A DNA stretch of 64,000 nucleotides from Vanilla planifolia (GCA_023846275.1 CM043875.1:21642593-21706592), one strand, 5' to 3'; shown: positions 36,561 to 49,874, numbered from the stretch's first letter. Numbers and translations are program-made. Notes: generated by a model not told the origin, from the letters alone.

Positions 36561-37780
36561 AATAAAACAAAAATAGAATATTCAAAAATTAACTTGACTA
36601 ATTTTATAATTTACTAATGTAAACAAGTATATCATTTGAGCAATAATCTCCACTCAAATGGATAACAACGTTGACCATGTCAACAATTCAAATTTATTGT
36701 TCACAAACAAAATGACAATGTCTAAATGATTGTATGTCTTATGATTTTTCGAGCTTCATTAGCATCTATAGTCGTAACTAATTCATTATCATAATTATTG
36801 TTTGGGTGACAATATCTAATAGCTATAATTAAGAGCATTGCCCCAACGGCCATGTTGGTGGTTATAGAGATTTTAGCCTATTGCATGTATAATAATAAGT
36901 AGTTTGTCACCCATATTTTGGTTGTGTAACCAAACAATCCAAATGCATCAAAGGATTAAGGCCAACAAACATAGCACAACACATTAACTTTAAACTTAGT
37001 TAACAATTGTTCATGATTAAATTTTATTATATTAAAGTATTATCTTTTCTTTGAACATCCCAAAATAGTCATAGTTTTTGTTCCAAAAGACATGTGGACA
37101 AATTATGATCATAACCATAACATATATAGTCTAAAATATTTTTCTTCTTTTTTTTAGTATGGGTTATTAATTCTTATATCTCTTCGTGTAGAAGCATTCT
37201 AATGGTTGCTCTTTATTGAATGATTTTATTTCTAAGACATCATCACTTAATGATCATTATTAACTTTCTTTAATCCAAAGTTTCATAATCACAATAAAGG
37301 GTAGACTCAACTTAGCACCTCTACATACTATCAAAAACTTAACCTAAGACAAAACATAGCAATATGACAAATTACAACACAAATGGAGAGTTTAAATAAT
37401 GTTTGTGAAGTGCCTCTTTTGTTTATAAGTAAAGCATATCATATATGAATATTCATACACCATATACAATTCTTGGGTTGAGACAATAAGCTTAGCATAC
37501 TATATGTTTCTTAACATCTATCATGCATTTGTACATGATGTAACATATGTGGGTTCTAACAAATTATATATTAAGAATAATTTTTTGTTATTTTATTTCT
37601 TGAAACTTAGATTAAATGAGTTCATATGGTGATTAGAAATAATATAAAAAGTCACTTTTAAATATTTTGAAAATTTATGTAATACCTAATGTTGACAATA
37701 ATGAGAAGTGAAAGTTGAGTAATATATTAAGAGAAAAATCATTAGACAAAAACACAACTCCTATTAAGTTTCTAGGTGAA
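36561..37780. other. Intergenic, nothing recognised
   Basis: This is AT-rich sequence upstream of the LONRF gene. No open frame, known repeat or RNA gene could be supported. Confidence 0.4.
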
Positions 37781-38290
37781 GGGGGTACAAGGTAGATGAT
37801 CTCATATTAACTATTAAGACAGTGATTGCAGTGTTTGTATGAGATGTCATAGTTTTAAGAAGTTGAAGTATTTTTTAAAGTAAAACCCACTTTGGTCAAT
37901 ATAGGACAACCTAAAGAGATAATATCTCAACATAAGTGAGACCAAAATATCATATTTTGTATTAAAATAATCCAACATGGTATGAAGATAAACCAAATAG
38001 AAATTGATAAGCCGATGAAACCAAGGATCAAAGAAGACAAAAGGTGAATATCATGTGATGTCTTGAAAAAGAAATCATTAAACAATATATAAATATTGCT
38101 AGGCTTTTAAAGAAAGAATATGGAGATAAATTTTTTCATATTAGTTATTAATAGAGCGATTCTAATATTTATACAAAATACCATGGTCTTAAGTTATCGA
38201 GGCATCTCTTAAGGGCAAAACCTACTTGGTTCAATATGGAATGACTCAACAAGACAATACCTTAATAAAAGTGACACCAAGAAATCATAA
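37780..38290. repeat. Diverged direct repeat, ~340-bp spacing
   Basis: The segment around 37800-37940 (actattaagacagtgattg .. gtcatagttttaagaagttg .. aaaacccactttggtcaatatagga) recurs at about 38140-38290 as 'ttattaatagagcgattcta .. catggtcttaagttatcgag .. aaacctacttggttcaatatgga'. Divergence is high, so the duplication is old. Confidence 0.5.
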
Positions 38291-38640
38291 TCTATAAATA
38301 CATGAAAATATAATAAGCCATATACAATATTAATTTATAAAAAAAATATAATGACATAGTAACCTTAAAATTGATCTTGTCTAATTATGATCTTCATGCA
38401 TGTTCAAGAGTTATCCCTACTTCCTAATCTCCACGTTAGCCATTAATCATGGTTCATTTGAAGTTCACAAGAATTCTTGAGCTTCTTTCTTTGAGTATAC
38501 ACATTATGGTTCCTTTGAGCTTTAAATATGCATCTTTAGCTCCTTTAAGCTAAACACTTCAATTAACTTCTTACCTTTTAAGCATATATAAAACTTTGAT
38601 ATCCCTTTGAAGCTCCTTTTGATCACTTATTTATTAATGC

Positions 38641-40697
38641 TGAATCATTAGTATTTGAACCATTAATTTGATAATAATAAAACCATTGTATTGCCCTAAA
38701 TACTTTTTCTTAAATGTTTTGAATCATGAATCTTAAGATCCAATAAGTTAATCATTTAGATATTTGATTTTTGACTCAAGAAGCTTATTGTAATATTTTG
38801 GTATTAACCATAATATGCACAAAGAGAAACACAAAGCTTATGTGTCATCTTTATTTACTTAGAATGTAAGACTTATAATATTTACTTAAGACACTAGGAT
38901 TCAATAAAGCTAAGTGTGAGTGTTAAATACTTCTAAAACCATCCTTTCACTTATATAAATTTAAGTTTAAGACATGCATTTCATTTAAGTTTTTTATATA
39001 AAAAATATGCCTTATAACATGGAAATATTAACAAGTTGCGTCACTTAGTAAAGTTTGATCAAATAGCAATTAAAAAGAATGTGAATTAAGTAAAATTTGG
39101 CAAACTTTGTATGAATAATACTTATATCAAGTCCTTATCATATAACACAACTAGTTATCTTATGTGATCAAATCAAGCTTAAGAAATTCTTAGTTGCATT
39201 GATTGAATAAGGTATTCATATTATGTGATATCATTATTATAGATGTATGATTAGTTCTTCAATGGATCAGGCAGGGTGTTTGAATTATGTAATTTATGTA
39301 GATTAGAAGTTTGTCTTGTTATACAAGTATGATCTTAACATTGTACATGTATGATACTTGTCTTTTTGAGAGATGTAAAGAGACATATAAAGTTAATGAG
39401 TTTTCATATAGTGTAATAATACTCATCATATAGGTATGGTCATATTTAATAGAGAGGTGTAATTTAGGACTTAAGTAATTATGCTAAAGTGCTTGGTACA
39501 AGTATAATGTTATCATCATATAAGTATGATATTGTGATGATAGAGAGTGTAAGAACCTTCAAGTATATTATACTAATATGTCTCCATAATCTTCAAGTAC
39601 AATCTCTAAAAAACTTGAGAGATGAAAAAATAGATTTTAGAATCTATATATTTTATACATATATGATGATATCATTGTACAACTAAGATTTTTTGTTATT
39701 TGTAAAATGAACTAGCTAGAAATGTTTTAAGAGTAAGATGTTTAGCATATAGTAATCTCATACTTGTATGATCCTTGATCAGATAGTATGATTAGTTTAG
39801 AAGACTAGTTTGAATAGTTTTTTGAGAAATTTTATTTAATCATTGGAGTTCATTTGGAGCCATTTGGGATTTATTTGGAGCCATTGGAGAGCTTTGTAAT
39901 GTCTAAACATAAGTGAAAGGATTGATATTCAATTAGCAAATCATTAAGAAGGATCTACTTGGAAATCAACATTGTAAAGAGATGAGAAGAGTAAGGCTTA
40001 GTATCAAACATTAACCTCATCCTTCATAGCCTTCATCATATTTACACACCTTTTAAGCTAAGTTGCATATTATTATAAAATATTTCTATAACATTCATTT
40101 TAGTAAGAACATTGAACTCAATTGCAAACTTATTCTTGTATTTCATTAACTTGTTATTAGTGTGTCTCATACTTCAATTGGATTGGTTTATAAAACCTTG
40201 TAATTAAATTTTCATATTAGTTCTTTATCCCATTATTGGGACTTCATATTAGATCTTGCATTGATCTTTTGACCTATAATTGTAGGGTTTTTTTTGGCTC
40301 AAGGATCTATAAGGTTCTCTAACTTGATATTATTAACTCTTTTAAGTCAGTTATTATAGGATCTTTTAGCATAGATTTTTGTGGGTCTTATAATCATTTG
40401 TATTATTTACCCCTATAAGTTGCAATAAAAGGAGTGATTTTAATTGAAGCTTAGCTTTTTGGTCAAGGGTGCAAATCTAAGTTTAGATTGAATTTCTTAA
40501 AAAATCTTATTGTGTATATTTCTTATTTACACAATCACAAAGATTTTCAATATAATAACAATTTCTAAAACAAATTTTACAAGAACCATTAAGATTATAA
40601 AAGTCTTATATTGTAACATCCTTGAGTTGATTAAATTTTTTACTTTAATAATTCACTCTCTCTCTTGTGTGGACAACACTCTTGTCAATTCCTAATA
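38641..40697 (+). mobile_element. 5' LTR of element I (Sirevirus-like)
   Basis: About 2.06 kb start near TGAATCATTAG..AATTTGATAATAAT and end AATTCACTCTCTCTCTTGTG..CCTAATA at about 40697. That is the Sirevirus LTR end pattern (AATTCACCCCCCTCTTGTG..). The whole sequence is repeated as the 3' LTR at 42570-45962. It contains several ATCATAC..GTATGAT inverted words (for example 39519-39534 and 39751-39766). A 430-bp part (about 39561-39990) and about 85 bp near 39230-39315 are missing from the 3' copy. Confidence 0.75.
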
Positions 40698-40714
40698 GTG
40701 ATTTTTAAATATGG

Positions 40715-41660
40715 TTTCTTTTAATGTCTAACCAATCTTGATAAGATCCTCTTGTTATTTCACACAATGGAAAATGAATGTGTTTCTTTTGGTGAGGGAA
40801 CCTCTTCTTATTATCCTTCATTATTTGAAGAAAAATATTATTCATATAAAAAAATTTGAATGTATGTTTTCATTGAATCCAATAATATTGACTTGTGTGA
40901 TACAATTGAGAATGGTTTTGTGTTTTCTTTTAAAAAAATTGGTAATAAGTTTATTAGAAAGCCTTTGAATGAATTTCCTTAGTAGAAATATGTTGTATTT
41001 AACTTAATTAACATGCTTTAAACATTATTCATTGTGGTTTATCATTTGAATTTGAACATATTATAAATTTAGACATTGCTCATGATGTTTGGTATGAGCT
41101 ATGTAATGTCTACGTACATAAGGAAAATGGATTGCATCTCTAACCATGTGGAGGATAGTGCTTTAGATTACAAGATTATAGGTTCATGTATTATGGTTAA
41201 AAAAGAAGAATCCAAAATCAAAGGTGAAGGAGAAATATTGATGCATACTACCATTTATTCAAGGATATGGGACATCTTTGTCCTCAATGTCCAGTGCTGG
41301 TGATGATGAGAAATAAGAAGAAAAAGCTTAAGAAGAAGAAGATCAATAAAAAGGGCACATGGAGTGACTCAGATCCAACATCACCATCTTCAAGCATTGA
41401 GGAGAATAAAGAAGAAGAGGTGATGTGTCACATACCCTAACGTATCTTCTAAGAGTGAACATGGTGTGAGACAATCTCTCATAATGAATTAAAAATTAAT
41501 TTGATTGAGATAGTTAATTTTAAATACCCTTTGAAGAAAACTAAATGTTTGAAGAAAGAACACAAAGAATATCATAGCTTGTTAGAAAAGTTGAACGAAA
41601 ATAATGGACCATACTTGATTTGCAATCTAACTAAGACAAACATGCTAGAATAATTAGTGA
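40715..41660 (+). pseudogene. Element I gag (copia, UBN2-type), broken
   Basis: Plus-strand frames read in order: RSSCYFTQWKMNVFL (usual FDGxNYxxWKxxM), CDTIENGFVFSF, NIIHCGLSFEFEHI then AHDVWYELCNVY (usual AKNIIxxALxxxEFxRI..AKEIWDxLEVTYEG), a degraded zinc knuckle YHLFKDMGHLCPQCPVL, a basic KKKKLKKKK stretch, KGTWSDSDPTSPSSSIEE, and a coiled-coil-like end (KKTKCLKKEHKEYHSLLEKL). This is the Gag of Ty1/copia Sirevirus-type elements, which packages the RNA. It begins directly after the 5' LTR. Frameshifts and stops are many. No pol domain follows. Confidence 0.75.
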
Positions 41661-42550
41661 AAATTCTAAAGATAAACTCATTTTAGATCAATTTAGAAAA
41701 TTACATTCTAATTATGTTGCATCTCATCATATGCATAAGAGTTGAAATTCAAGGTTATACATGTTGAATTTGTTTATGACTCATCACTTGTAATTATTGA
41801 TTAAAGAAAAGTCACATTTCTAAAGATTATAAGATTAGATTGGATGCAAAATCTATGTGCCTTTATCATGTTTGAGTAGAAAAAAATAATATTATAACTA
41901 AGAAAGTTGAATCAATTGATTGTTGATTGGTTAGACCCAAATTCATTTGGGTTCTAAAATCTAAATTTTAAATTTTTATGTTTATGTGTATGCTTTCTCA
42001 GCATGAATTAGAAAAGGGAATAAATTCTTTGAATGTATGTTAATTTGCTTTCATTTATTTTAGCATGTTTATTTATTTTTATTTGTTTTGAAGTAATTCT
42101 TTAAAATTATTATATGCATAACTAAAGAGGAGAAATGAAATTGAAATCCTTGAAGAATTATGTCAATAATGGTCCTTCATGCTTATATCTTATCAGCAAA
42201 GTTTTGCCTACATATATCAACAAGTGATGTTTTAATTAGTTTTTTTAATAAATATATTTATGTTGAATCCTTGGTCATTATGTTTGTTAAAATTTCAATA
42301 GTGGTTTAATGATTTACATCCTTGGTATTCTTGTATACTTAGTAAAATTAGGTTTATATCAAATTACTCATTTTTGTTTTTATTTTTTGATGCATGGCAA
42401 AAAGATGGAGGGAAAGCATAAATGGAAAGTGATTCAATGCATTCCCGATGTACTTGTTTATTAATTATTTAAATTACGTACATCAACAAAGAGCATGTGA
42501 ATTCTTGCATGATTTAATACATTTTTTAATATTTACTTAATAGTATTGTC
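41661..42550 (+). other. Element I internal remainder without pol
   Basis: The stretch contains RPKFIWVLKS at about 41933-41962, the TNPxGPxxxWVPK linker that in Sireviruses stands between Gag and protease. About 590 bp later the polypurine tract begins. No protease, integrase or reverse transcriptase sequence fits in between. The 42360-42500 part ('gatgcatggcaaaaagatgg') matches in reverse the internal repeats at about 3280 and 4770. Confidence 0.6.
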
Positions 42551-42569
42551 ATCATTAGAAGGATAAGAT
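42551..42569 (+). promoter_or_regulatory. Polypurine tract of element I
   Basis: TATTGTCATCATTAGAAGG continues as ATAAGAT and is directly followed by the LTR start TGTTAAACC. It matches the Sirevirus arrangement TTGTCATCATCAAAAAGGGGGAGAT/TGTTA. This site primes second-strand synthesis and fixes the 3' LTR start at about 42570. Confidence 0.65.
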
Positions 42570-45500
42570 TGTTAAACCTTTATTATTTGTACTACTAATT
42601 TGATGGCAATCAAAACTATTACATTATTTTACTAAAATGTTTTCTTAATTTTTCAAATCATACATTTGAAGATCTAATTAGTTAACAATTTGGAGAATGG
42701 TCTTTAACTCAAGGTGCTTATTAAAGATTTTTTAGTGTTAATCATAACTTGTACGAAGAGAAATATAAAGCTTTAGCAATCAATAATTTACTTAAAGTAC
42801 TAAGATTCAATAAAGTTGAGTGTGAGTGTTAAATGCTTCTAAAACTATTCTCCTACTCATATAGATTAAAGTTTAAGACGTATTTTATCTAAATTACTTT
42901 ACATATAAAATATACCTTTTAACATAACAAAGTTAATAAGTTACATCATTGAGTAAAGGTTAACCAAGTAGCAATTAAAAAGAATGTGAATTAAATAAAT
43001 TTTGGCAAAAAAAACTAAAATAATAATAATTTATGATATTCTCATCATACAATATGACTATTTCGTCTATGTGGTAAGATAAAGAATCAGAGTTAGGTGA
43101 TCTTTGGTTGAGTTAACTGAATAAGGTATCATATTATATGATATCATTATCTCACATGTGAAAAGTGTTCGACAAGGGGTGGGTTAATTGCTAGGAATAA
43201 AATTTTGATTTTTTAAAAAATATTTAAAAAAATTATTTTAAAGTAATTATTTTAATAAGTTCAATAAAATCCTTAAAATTAATTTTGTTTAAATTTTAAT
43301 TTTTTTTGAAATGCATCAATTTTATTCTAATAATAAATTTTTATAAAAATTTTAAAATAAAAAAATCAACAAAAATTAAAAGATATATTAATACTTTTTA
43401 AGTGGTTTGGCTTATAATCAAATATACGTTCAACCTGACAAAAACCATGTTAAAGAAAAAAATGAGTATTTTACCAAAAGATAGGTAGGATAAACTCTCA
43501 CAATAGTGAAACAAAAAAAGATATACTATAATGGCCTTACAATGAAATAAAATTGACAGAAATAAGAAAAGAATTTGGTGATACAAATACATACTTAATA
43601 CAACTAATTTTCTGTGCTTGATGAAATGTTGAATAAGGCACGAGTATTTTAACTTGAAGGATGTAGTGAATGAAAGCGATAATGAGACTTACTACTAATG
43701 GCTCGAATATTTTAACTTGAAAATTTTCTTTAATTTTATAAAATTTTTATCAAATAGTTATATTACAAAATCTATTATTTATAAATATTTTCTAATTACT
43801 AAAAGTAATTTCCAAACAAACAAAAATAATCATTATTACTTATTTTAATTAAAAAGACATTGACATAGGTTTTAAATTAAAAACTTTGTTATTATTATTT
43901 AAATAAAAGTTTAAATAGCTGGCAAATAATGGCTAAAATAGTCATTATGTAGAGAGTCACATGATAAAAAAGAATCATAATCATTTGATCACAAAATTGC
44001 ATGATTGGATAACTGGATTTGAATTGGTGATATTTATAAGAGAGAATTTGATCTAAACTATTAGATCAATGTCATGATTAAATGATTATATTAGAATTTA
44101 TGCTTATCTATAAATTAGATTACATATAGATCATTTGAGTGCAAAATTGTGTAATCAAATATTGATCAAATTAGTACTTGAAAAGAATTGAATAAGATGA
44201 TGATTATTTGATAGAGAAATTTCAAAATTGAATAGCTCGTGTCTCTCCTATAATTTAGAAGTCACCCATGCAAAAATAGCTATTTGTGTTAGTCCTACAT
44301 GATGTATTCATTTTGCTTTTATTTCTTTATAATAATTTCTTTGCACTTTTAAATCAACCTAATATTGAGGTTGGTTGTCCTCTGGTTCATTTGGAAATTG
44401 ATCACTCCTACTTTTGATAATAGATTAACAAATTCAAGAGTGATGCCTTGATTCGACAATATTTCATCCAGATTTGAGAGTAATGTCCTAACTCAATTAC
44501 TGCAGTGAATGGGCTCAAGAGTATTGCTTTGGCCCAATATTTTAGATCCATGTTTAATATAATTTTGGTCAAGTAGAATTAGGTATTTCTTTAATACTAA
44601 TTAATTACTAACTTGTGCAACAAAGTTTTTAAAACAAACTTTCCAAAGATATGATAAAAAATAAAATGATTCTTAAGATAGTTAAGTTAAGATAGATCAA
44701 GGTTTTAAAAATCTAAATATTTTTCTAAAATGATTAATTTAAATAAAATTTGATTTTTATATATTATAAGAATGATTTCACTCAAACTTTATATTCTAAT
44801 AAAAATAAAAATAAAGTACCTAAAGTTATATTCAAAATGGATCTATTGGTGGTTTGGTACTCTTACTAAGATGATCTTCAAGGGATCTGATACTTATTTT
44901 TCTTCTTTAAAGTCTCTTATTAACATGAATTTCAACTATTCAAAATTTAAAAATTTTCTTAACTAAGTTCACTAATAATACCTGGGATTGTTATTATCAA
45001 ATAAAGTACCATGACCAAAAGTTTATCTTATTATACTTGTATGATCTCATTATCATACATGTATGACCTAAGAGATGTGAGGAGACATATGGAGTTGATG
45101 AGCTTTTGTACAATATTATGATACTAATTATACATGTACAATCATATTTAATAATGAGGTGTAATTTGACATTTAAGAAGTTATTGTGTTGAAATGCTTT
45201 GTACAAGTGTGATGCCATCATCATATGCATAAAATATTATGATAATAAAGATCATAAGAACCTTCAAGTAATGATTTCAAGCATTGATCTCATCCTTCAC
45301 AACCTTCTTTCATATTCATACATCATTTAAGCTAAGTTGCTCATTATTTGAAAGTATTTTTATAACATTCTTTCTAGTAAGAACATTAAACGCAATTTTA
45401 TATTCATTATTGTATTGCTTTAACTTTGTATTAGTGTGCCTCTTACTTAAATTGGATTAGGTCATAAATCCTTGTAATTGAGGTTTTATTTTGGTTCTTT

Positions 45501-45962
45501 TCTTGTTATTGAAACTTTGTATTTCATATTATATTGAACTTTTAATTGGTTGTTGTAGTGTACTTTGGCTTGGTGATTTGTAAGGTTAGAATTGTTGGCT
45601 CTTTTGGGTTTGTTGATATAAAGTCTTTGAGCCCAATGTTTTGTGGGTCATATACCCCTTTTATTATTTACACCTTCCAACTATAGTAAAAGAGAGTGGT
45701 TTTGGTGCAAGCCTAGACTTTTGGTGAGAGGTTTAAATAGATTTGGGTTTGGATTGAACCACTTAAAAATATTATTATATACTTTTCTTATTTGAATTAC
45801 CACACAAAGGTTTTCACATTAAATGACAATTCTAAAACAAATTTTACAAGAGTTGTTAAAATTCTAAAAGTCTTCTATAACAACATACTTAAGTCATTGA
45901 AATTTGTAATTTTCATAATTCATCCCCTTTTGTGTTGATATCATGCTTATTGATTCTCAATA
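42570..45962 (+). mobile_element. 3' LTR of element I, split by a solo LTR
   Basis: It starts TGTTAAACC after the polypurine tract and ends AATTCATCCCCTTTTGTG..TCTCAATA at about 45962. Its two parts (42570-43165 and 45017-45962) match the 5' LTR in order. Without the insert it is about 1.54 kb; the shortfall against the 5' LTR is explained by two deletions (about 430 and 85 bp). Confidence 0.75.
43166..45016 (-). mobile_element. Solo LTR (family of element II) inside the 3' LTR of element I
   Basis: The copy of 1.85 kb is colinear with the two LTRs of element II (52-53.9 and 56.1-58.2 kb). Shared features are the left end 'acaaggggtgggttaattgct', the 'agtggtttggcttataatca' motif, 'tactaatggctcgaatattt', 'aatggctaaaatagtcatta', 'attgaggttggttg', and the end 'accatgacc'. 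No internal sequence accompanies it, so it is a solo LTR. AAAAG at 43161-43165 and 45017-45021 may be the target-site duplication. The uninterrupted 5' LTR has 'gaagtttgtcttgttatac' at the matching place. The right edge is slightly uncertain because LTR and host look alike there. Confidence 0.7.
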
Positions 45963-48430
45963 AATAAATCAATGTGCACACTACACTGTAATATTATAAC
46001 CTTACATAATAAGATTATCACAATTAGTTTTGGTGAATATCCATATCATAAGAAGCAATTGAATTATGATTTCAATGCAAACTCAATCAACCAATGTTTA
46101 ATAAAACTTTGAAAATCTTTTAAGCAATTTAAAAAAATAATTACATCATTACCAACTTAAATGAGATAAGTGTAAAATAAAAAATAATTTAAAGATAGCA
46201 TTAAGTATTGTTAGGTAATTTGGTTATACACGTGACTATAACCAAACCTTACCAACTTGATCAAACGTCCACTGTACTCCTCCTTTTTGTCATATCTAAT
46301 AGGGTTAAACCAAGTACAAACAATGTTGCTTAGATGAGACACTAAGAATAGCATAGTGGTTTCAACTGATACAAATTGGATAAAACTCTTACATAATTAT
46401 TCAAACAAAGATCTTATATCTTTAAACCTTTTAAGGTAGAAGTTGCACCAATCTGAATGATTAAAAGATATTACAAATGTGAGCTAAATAAGAAATATTG
46501 AATGAGAATGAAAGATGAAACGTTGTAAACAAGTAGAGAATTTTATTTTTTGTATAATTTTACGATTTTCAAGTTGAACTCTTTTTCTTTTCTTCAAATT
46601 TTGTAATACATATTATTAAATTTTTTTCTTTGGAATCCATTCCTATTTATACTAAGAAGAATCCTAAAATTGGTTATGATTTCCGCAATAACTAATTAAG
46701 CTTTCTAAAGATGTTTAAGTTAGCTCTAATGTCGTTGGGATTATTTTTTTATTAATACATCTTAATAATTATATCAAGATAATAAGAAAAGGACATAAAT
46801 CCCCCTAATGGTGTAATGATATGATTAATGAAAATCATCTATTAATATCTTACCATATAAGCATATAAGATGTCTTTATAATGTACAACATAAATTCTTG
46901 AAATGCTGTTTAAGTATTGAAACCATCATACTAAATGATTACAATGATTGTATAAGTACAATACAGTTCATTTTCATTAGTCAAATAGATTGTATAAGTT
47001 TAAAAATAAATTGTCATCATATGATAATTCATTTTGCTTAGAATTGAGCTCTCAAGAAAATCCTATAAGATGTGATCATATAAGGATGAATCATTGTATG
47101 ATCATGTGATAATCAATTTGTCAACACTTAATAAGTTAATAATACACATACAAATAAATTTAACATTGTATTATAATATCTTGGTATCAATCTTTGTCCT
47201 AAATCTTTTATAAAAGTGAATTATACAAGTGTGATTGATGGATTGTCATCATATGATAATGTAGATCAATCATGCTAAAGGTTATTAAATATTAATCATA
47301 TTCATATGATGTAAATATCATATTCATATTATAAATTAACACACTTTTATCTAATGCATTCAAATTTTTTTATGATGTGGAATGGATTATACAAATATAA
47401 TATTGTACTTTGTATGGTATGCGTAGTAATTTTAAATGCTAGACATTGCCTCAAAAAAATGAATTACATGTTTATACTAACGAAAGGATTCTTATTCAAA
47501 AGATAATAGTGATTTCTCAACTCTCTTAAAACAAATAGAAGACTTACAATCCTGATACTTTATATGAGTGATTTTGCAAACTTCTTCTAAGTTCAAATGA
47601 TAGTTGCATTTGTATAATGGTCCCATCATACCTATACAATATCATGACAAACTTCAACTTTAGTTGTCACTATAAGTCAAAAAGCATACCATACAAGTAT
47701 GATATTAATCATTATATTATAAGATCATTAGGTAGTAAAAAATATAGCTTATTTCAAACTTGATTTAAATACTTGAGATTTGAATAACTTGAGATTTGAA
47801 TTTAATCTAAAATAATTTTTAATGATGTTATCAAGGTACTATATAGTTTTATAAGACTTCATAACTTAAGAACATGATTTGTTTAGGTAATACATGCATG
47901 AGTTAAATGAATGAAATCCTACATGCCACTTTCAAAAGGTAAAAGTTTAATATTCTAACCTATGTAGTTGTAGTAAATGATCAACATTAAGTGGTTAGCT
48001 AGTCTATAAGGAACTTTTCTTAATAGCTTCATGATTTGCATGTTGAGCTAATTAGGAGCAAGCCATCTTCCACTCTTCATTCAACTTTAAGTGCATAAGC
48101 CTTGCTCCATCTTACCATTCTTTACACAATCAAATTCAACAAGTATACGACACTCCAAGCATTCATTTGTAACCATGTGCTTGGCTACATGACCATCAAC
48201 CTCAAGGGTCCAACAAGTATCATCAAAATCACTTTGTGCCAACTTACTCTTATGGGCTAATAATGGATTTGATATAAAAGTATGTAAAAATTTAAAAGAT
48301 GGCTTTCAAATTCTAACAAAAGAACTTCATGATAAAACAAGACTTAAACCTTTTTAGGATGATATATAAATGTGAAGAAAACAACTTTGTTAGAAACTAT
48401 GGCTATAAGTCATTTAAATTGTTATCTCTA
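45963..48430 (+). mobile_element. Degraded LTR-like sequence before gag of element III
   Basis: No gene is seen. The position directly before a plus-strand Sirevirus-like gag, the length of about 2 kb and the presence of inverted words such as CCATACAAGTATGAT at 47691-47705 suggest a decayed 5' LTR. However, a motif near 46235-46290 ('gactataaccaaacc..caaacgtccactg') reads in the opposite sense, so parts of other LTRs may be mixed in. Confidence 0.35.
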
Positions 48431-48439
48431 TCTTAATTA

Positions 48440-49240
48440 GCTTTAATAATATTTATACATTGCTTACCACAAATAAGATACCAAAAAATTAAAAGTTACA
48501 TATGAAGGAAGTTCATAAGTAAAATAATGAAAAATGAATATTCTAAAAGATTATTGTGAGTTCTTTGAAATGAAATATGAAGGATCCATAAAAAGATATT
48601 TTATTAGGTTCATTAATATTACCAATTCTTTAATATCACAATTAAAAATTTTATAAAATATATTTTTTCGATGCATTAAAAGGTTTTATGACAAACTACA
48701 AAATGCATTTGATAATATGGTGACTTATAAAAGATTAAAAAGAATTTGTCTCTAACAAAAAGAATTCTTTAGGTATAAAGATCTTGGTGAATGCTTAGAT
48801 GATAAATTACATAACTCAAAATATGAGCTAAAAGAAACACAAGATATTATTTTTGCTACGAACTGTTTTATTTTATTATCAAAAAGATTATTCATGCATT
48901 CACTTTTGGTAACTCCCAAACTATTTCATCACTTCTTTTACATGAAAGAAAAGAAGCCAACAAAAGAAAATTCAACTCAAATTTCCAAGAATTTCTATAT
49001 GAAGTGTTATAACTTAGCTCCTTAGAAGAATATCTCACCTAACATTATAACTATTCAAGAAAAAAGATACCAATAACCTCTAGAAGTCGTAATCAATAAA
49101 ACTAAAAAATCTTAGAAGCAAACATGAAGAAGGGTGTCTTAATTGTACATAATAGGAAGCAACAACATATAAAATAGGAAGCATAGCTCAAACTCAAAGA
49201 TTATAGTAGCCTCAACATTGGATCAATGCTCATATCAACC
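48440..49240 (+). pseudogene. Element III gag fragment (Sirevirus-like)
   Basis: Frames read KLKVTYEGSS, KMNILKDYCEFFEMKYEGS then IKRYFIRFINITNSL, matching the UBN2-type copia Gag core (LEVTYEGTxQVKExKINMLVHDYELFKMKxNESIxxMFTRFTxIINxL). The fragment continues as KDLGECLDDKLHNSKYELKE. It has several stops. It ends where the LINE begins. Its continuation lies on the far side of the LINE at 60230. Confidence 0.65.
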
Positions 49241-49349
49241 TGAGTTGAGAGCACAATTTTATTAGATGCTTGAACCATAAGTCTAAGAACTCTCTTGATC
49301 AAGTTGGGCAAGGCCAATGATAAATTAAGAAAGTTTCTTACTTTTCAAG

Positions 49350-49790
49350 TATTAACTCTGAGAAAAAGAGTTAGCAAATTGTGTTAAGACATTTGCAACT
49401 ATATTTTCTTCCCTATAAATAAGCTATGGCTAAAAGATCTCTACATGCAACATGTCCTTTATTCTTTTTATAAGGGAAATAAAATTCTAAAGAAAATAAG
49501 ATCTCTTTAAATCATAGTAATATTCTCCTTAGAATCAAGTTCAATGTGGAGGTTGCGAATACTTTGTTAAGAACACTGTTGTGGCCTATCAAGAAGAGCT
49601 AGACACTCGACTTCTATGTTGGATTTAATGTCATAGTGCAAAGAAAAAGCCCAAAGGATCCTTCCCCTATCCACTCAAAGTTCCTCACCATCATCGACAA
49701 CACCCATATTTCATCTGCTAAGATGTCAATATTAAGCTTAAATTAGTTGAGGGGAGGAGCAAATCAATGGACTTTAGCAATTTGCATATT
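49350..49790 (-). pseudogene. LINE RNase H domain remnant
   Basis: Frames read FKLNIDILADEIW (usual WFKLNxDGSxxGN), VRNFEWIGEGSFGLF, LHIELDSKENIT and, at the end, YREENIVANVLTQFANSFSQ (usual YREANxxADxLA). The first Asp and the ELDS motif are kept; the C-terminal catalytic Asp is Asn (VAN). It would remove RNA from the RNA/DNA hybrid. Stops and frameshifts make it inactive. Confidence 0.75.
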
Positions 49791-49874
49791 GTTAATTTGA
49801 GTGAAGTAGTCTAGTAGCCCAACTGATTGTTTTTAAGTGAAAGAGATGCTAAAAATTATGTTATGTAATAGAAA

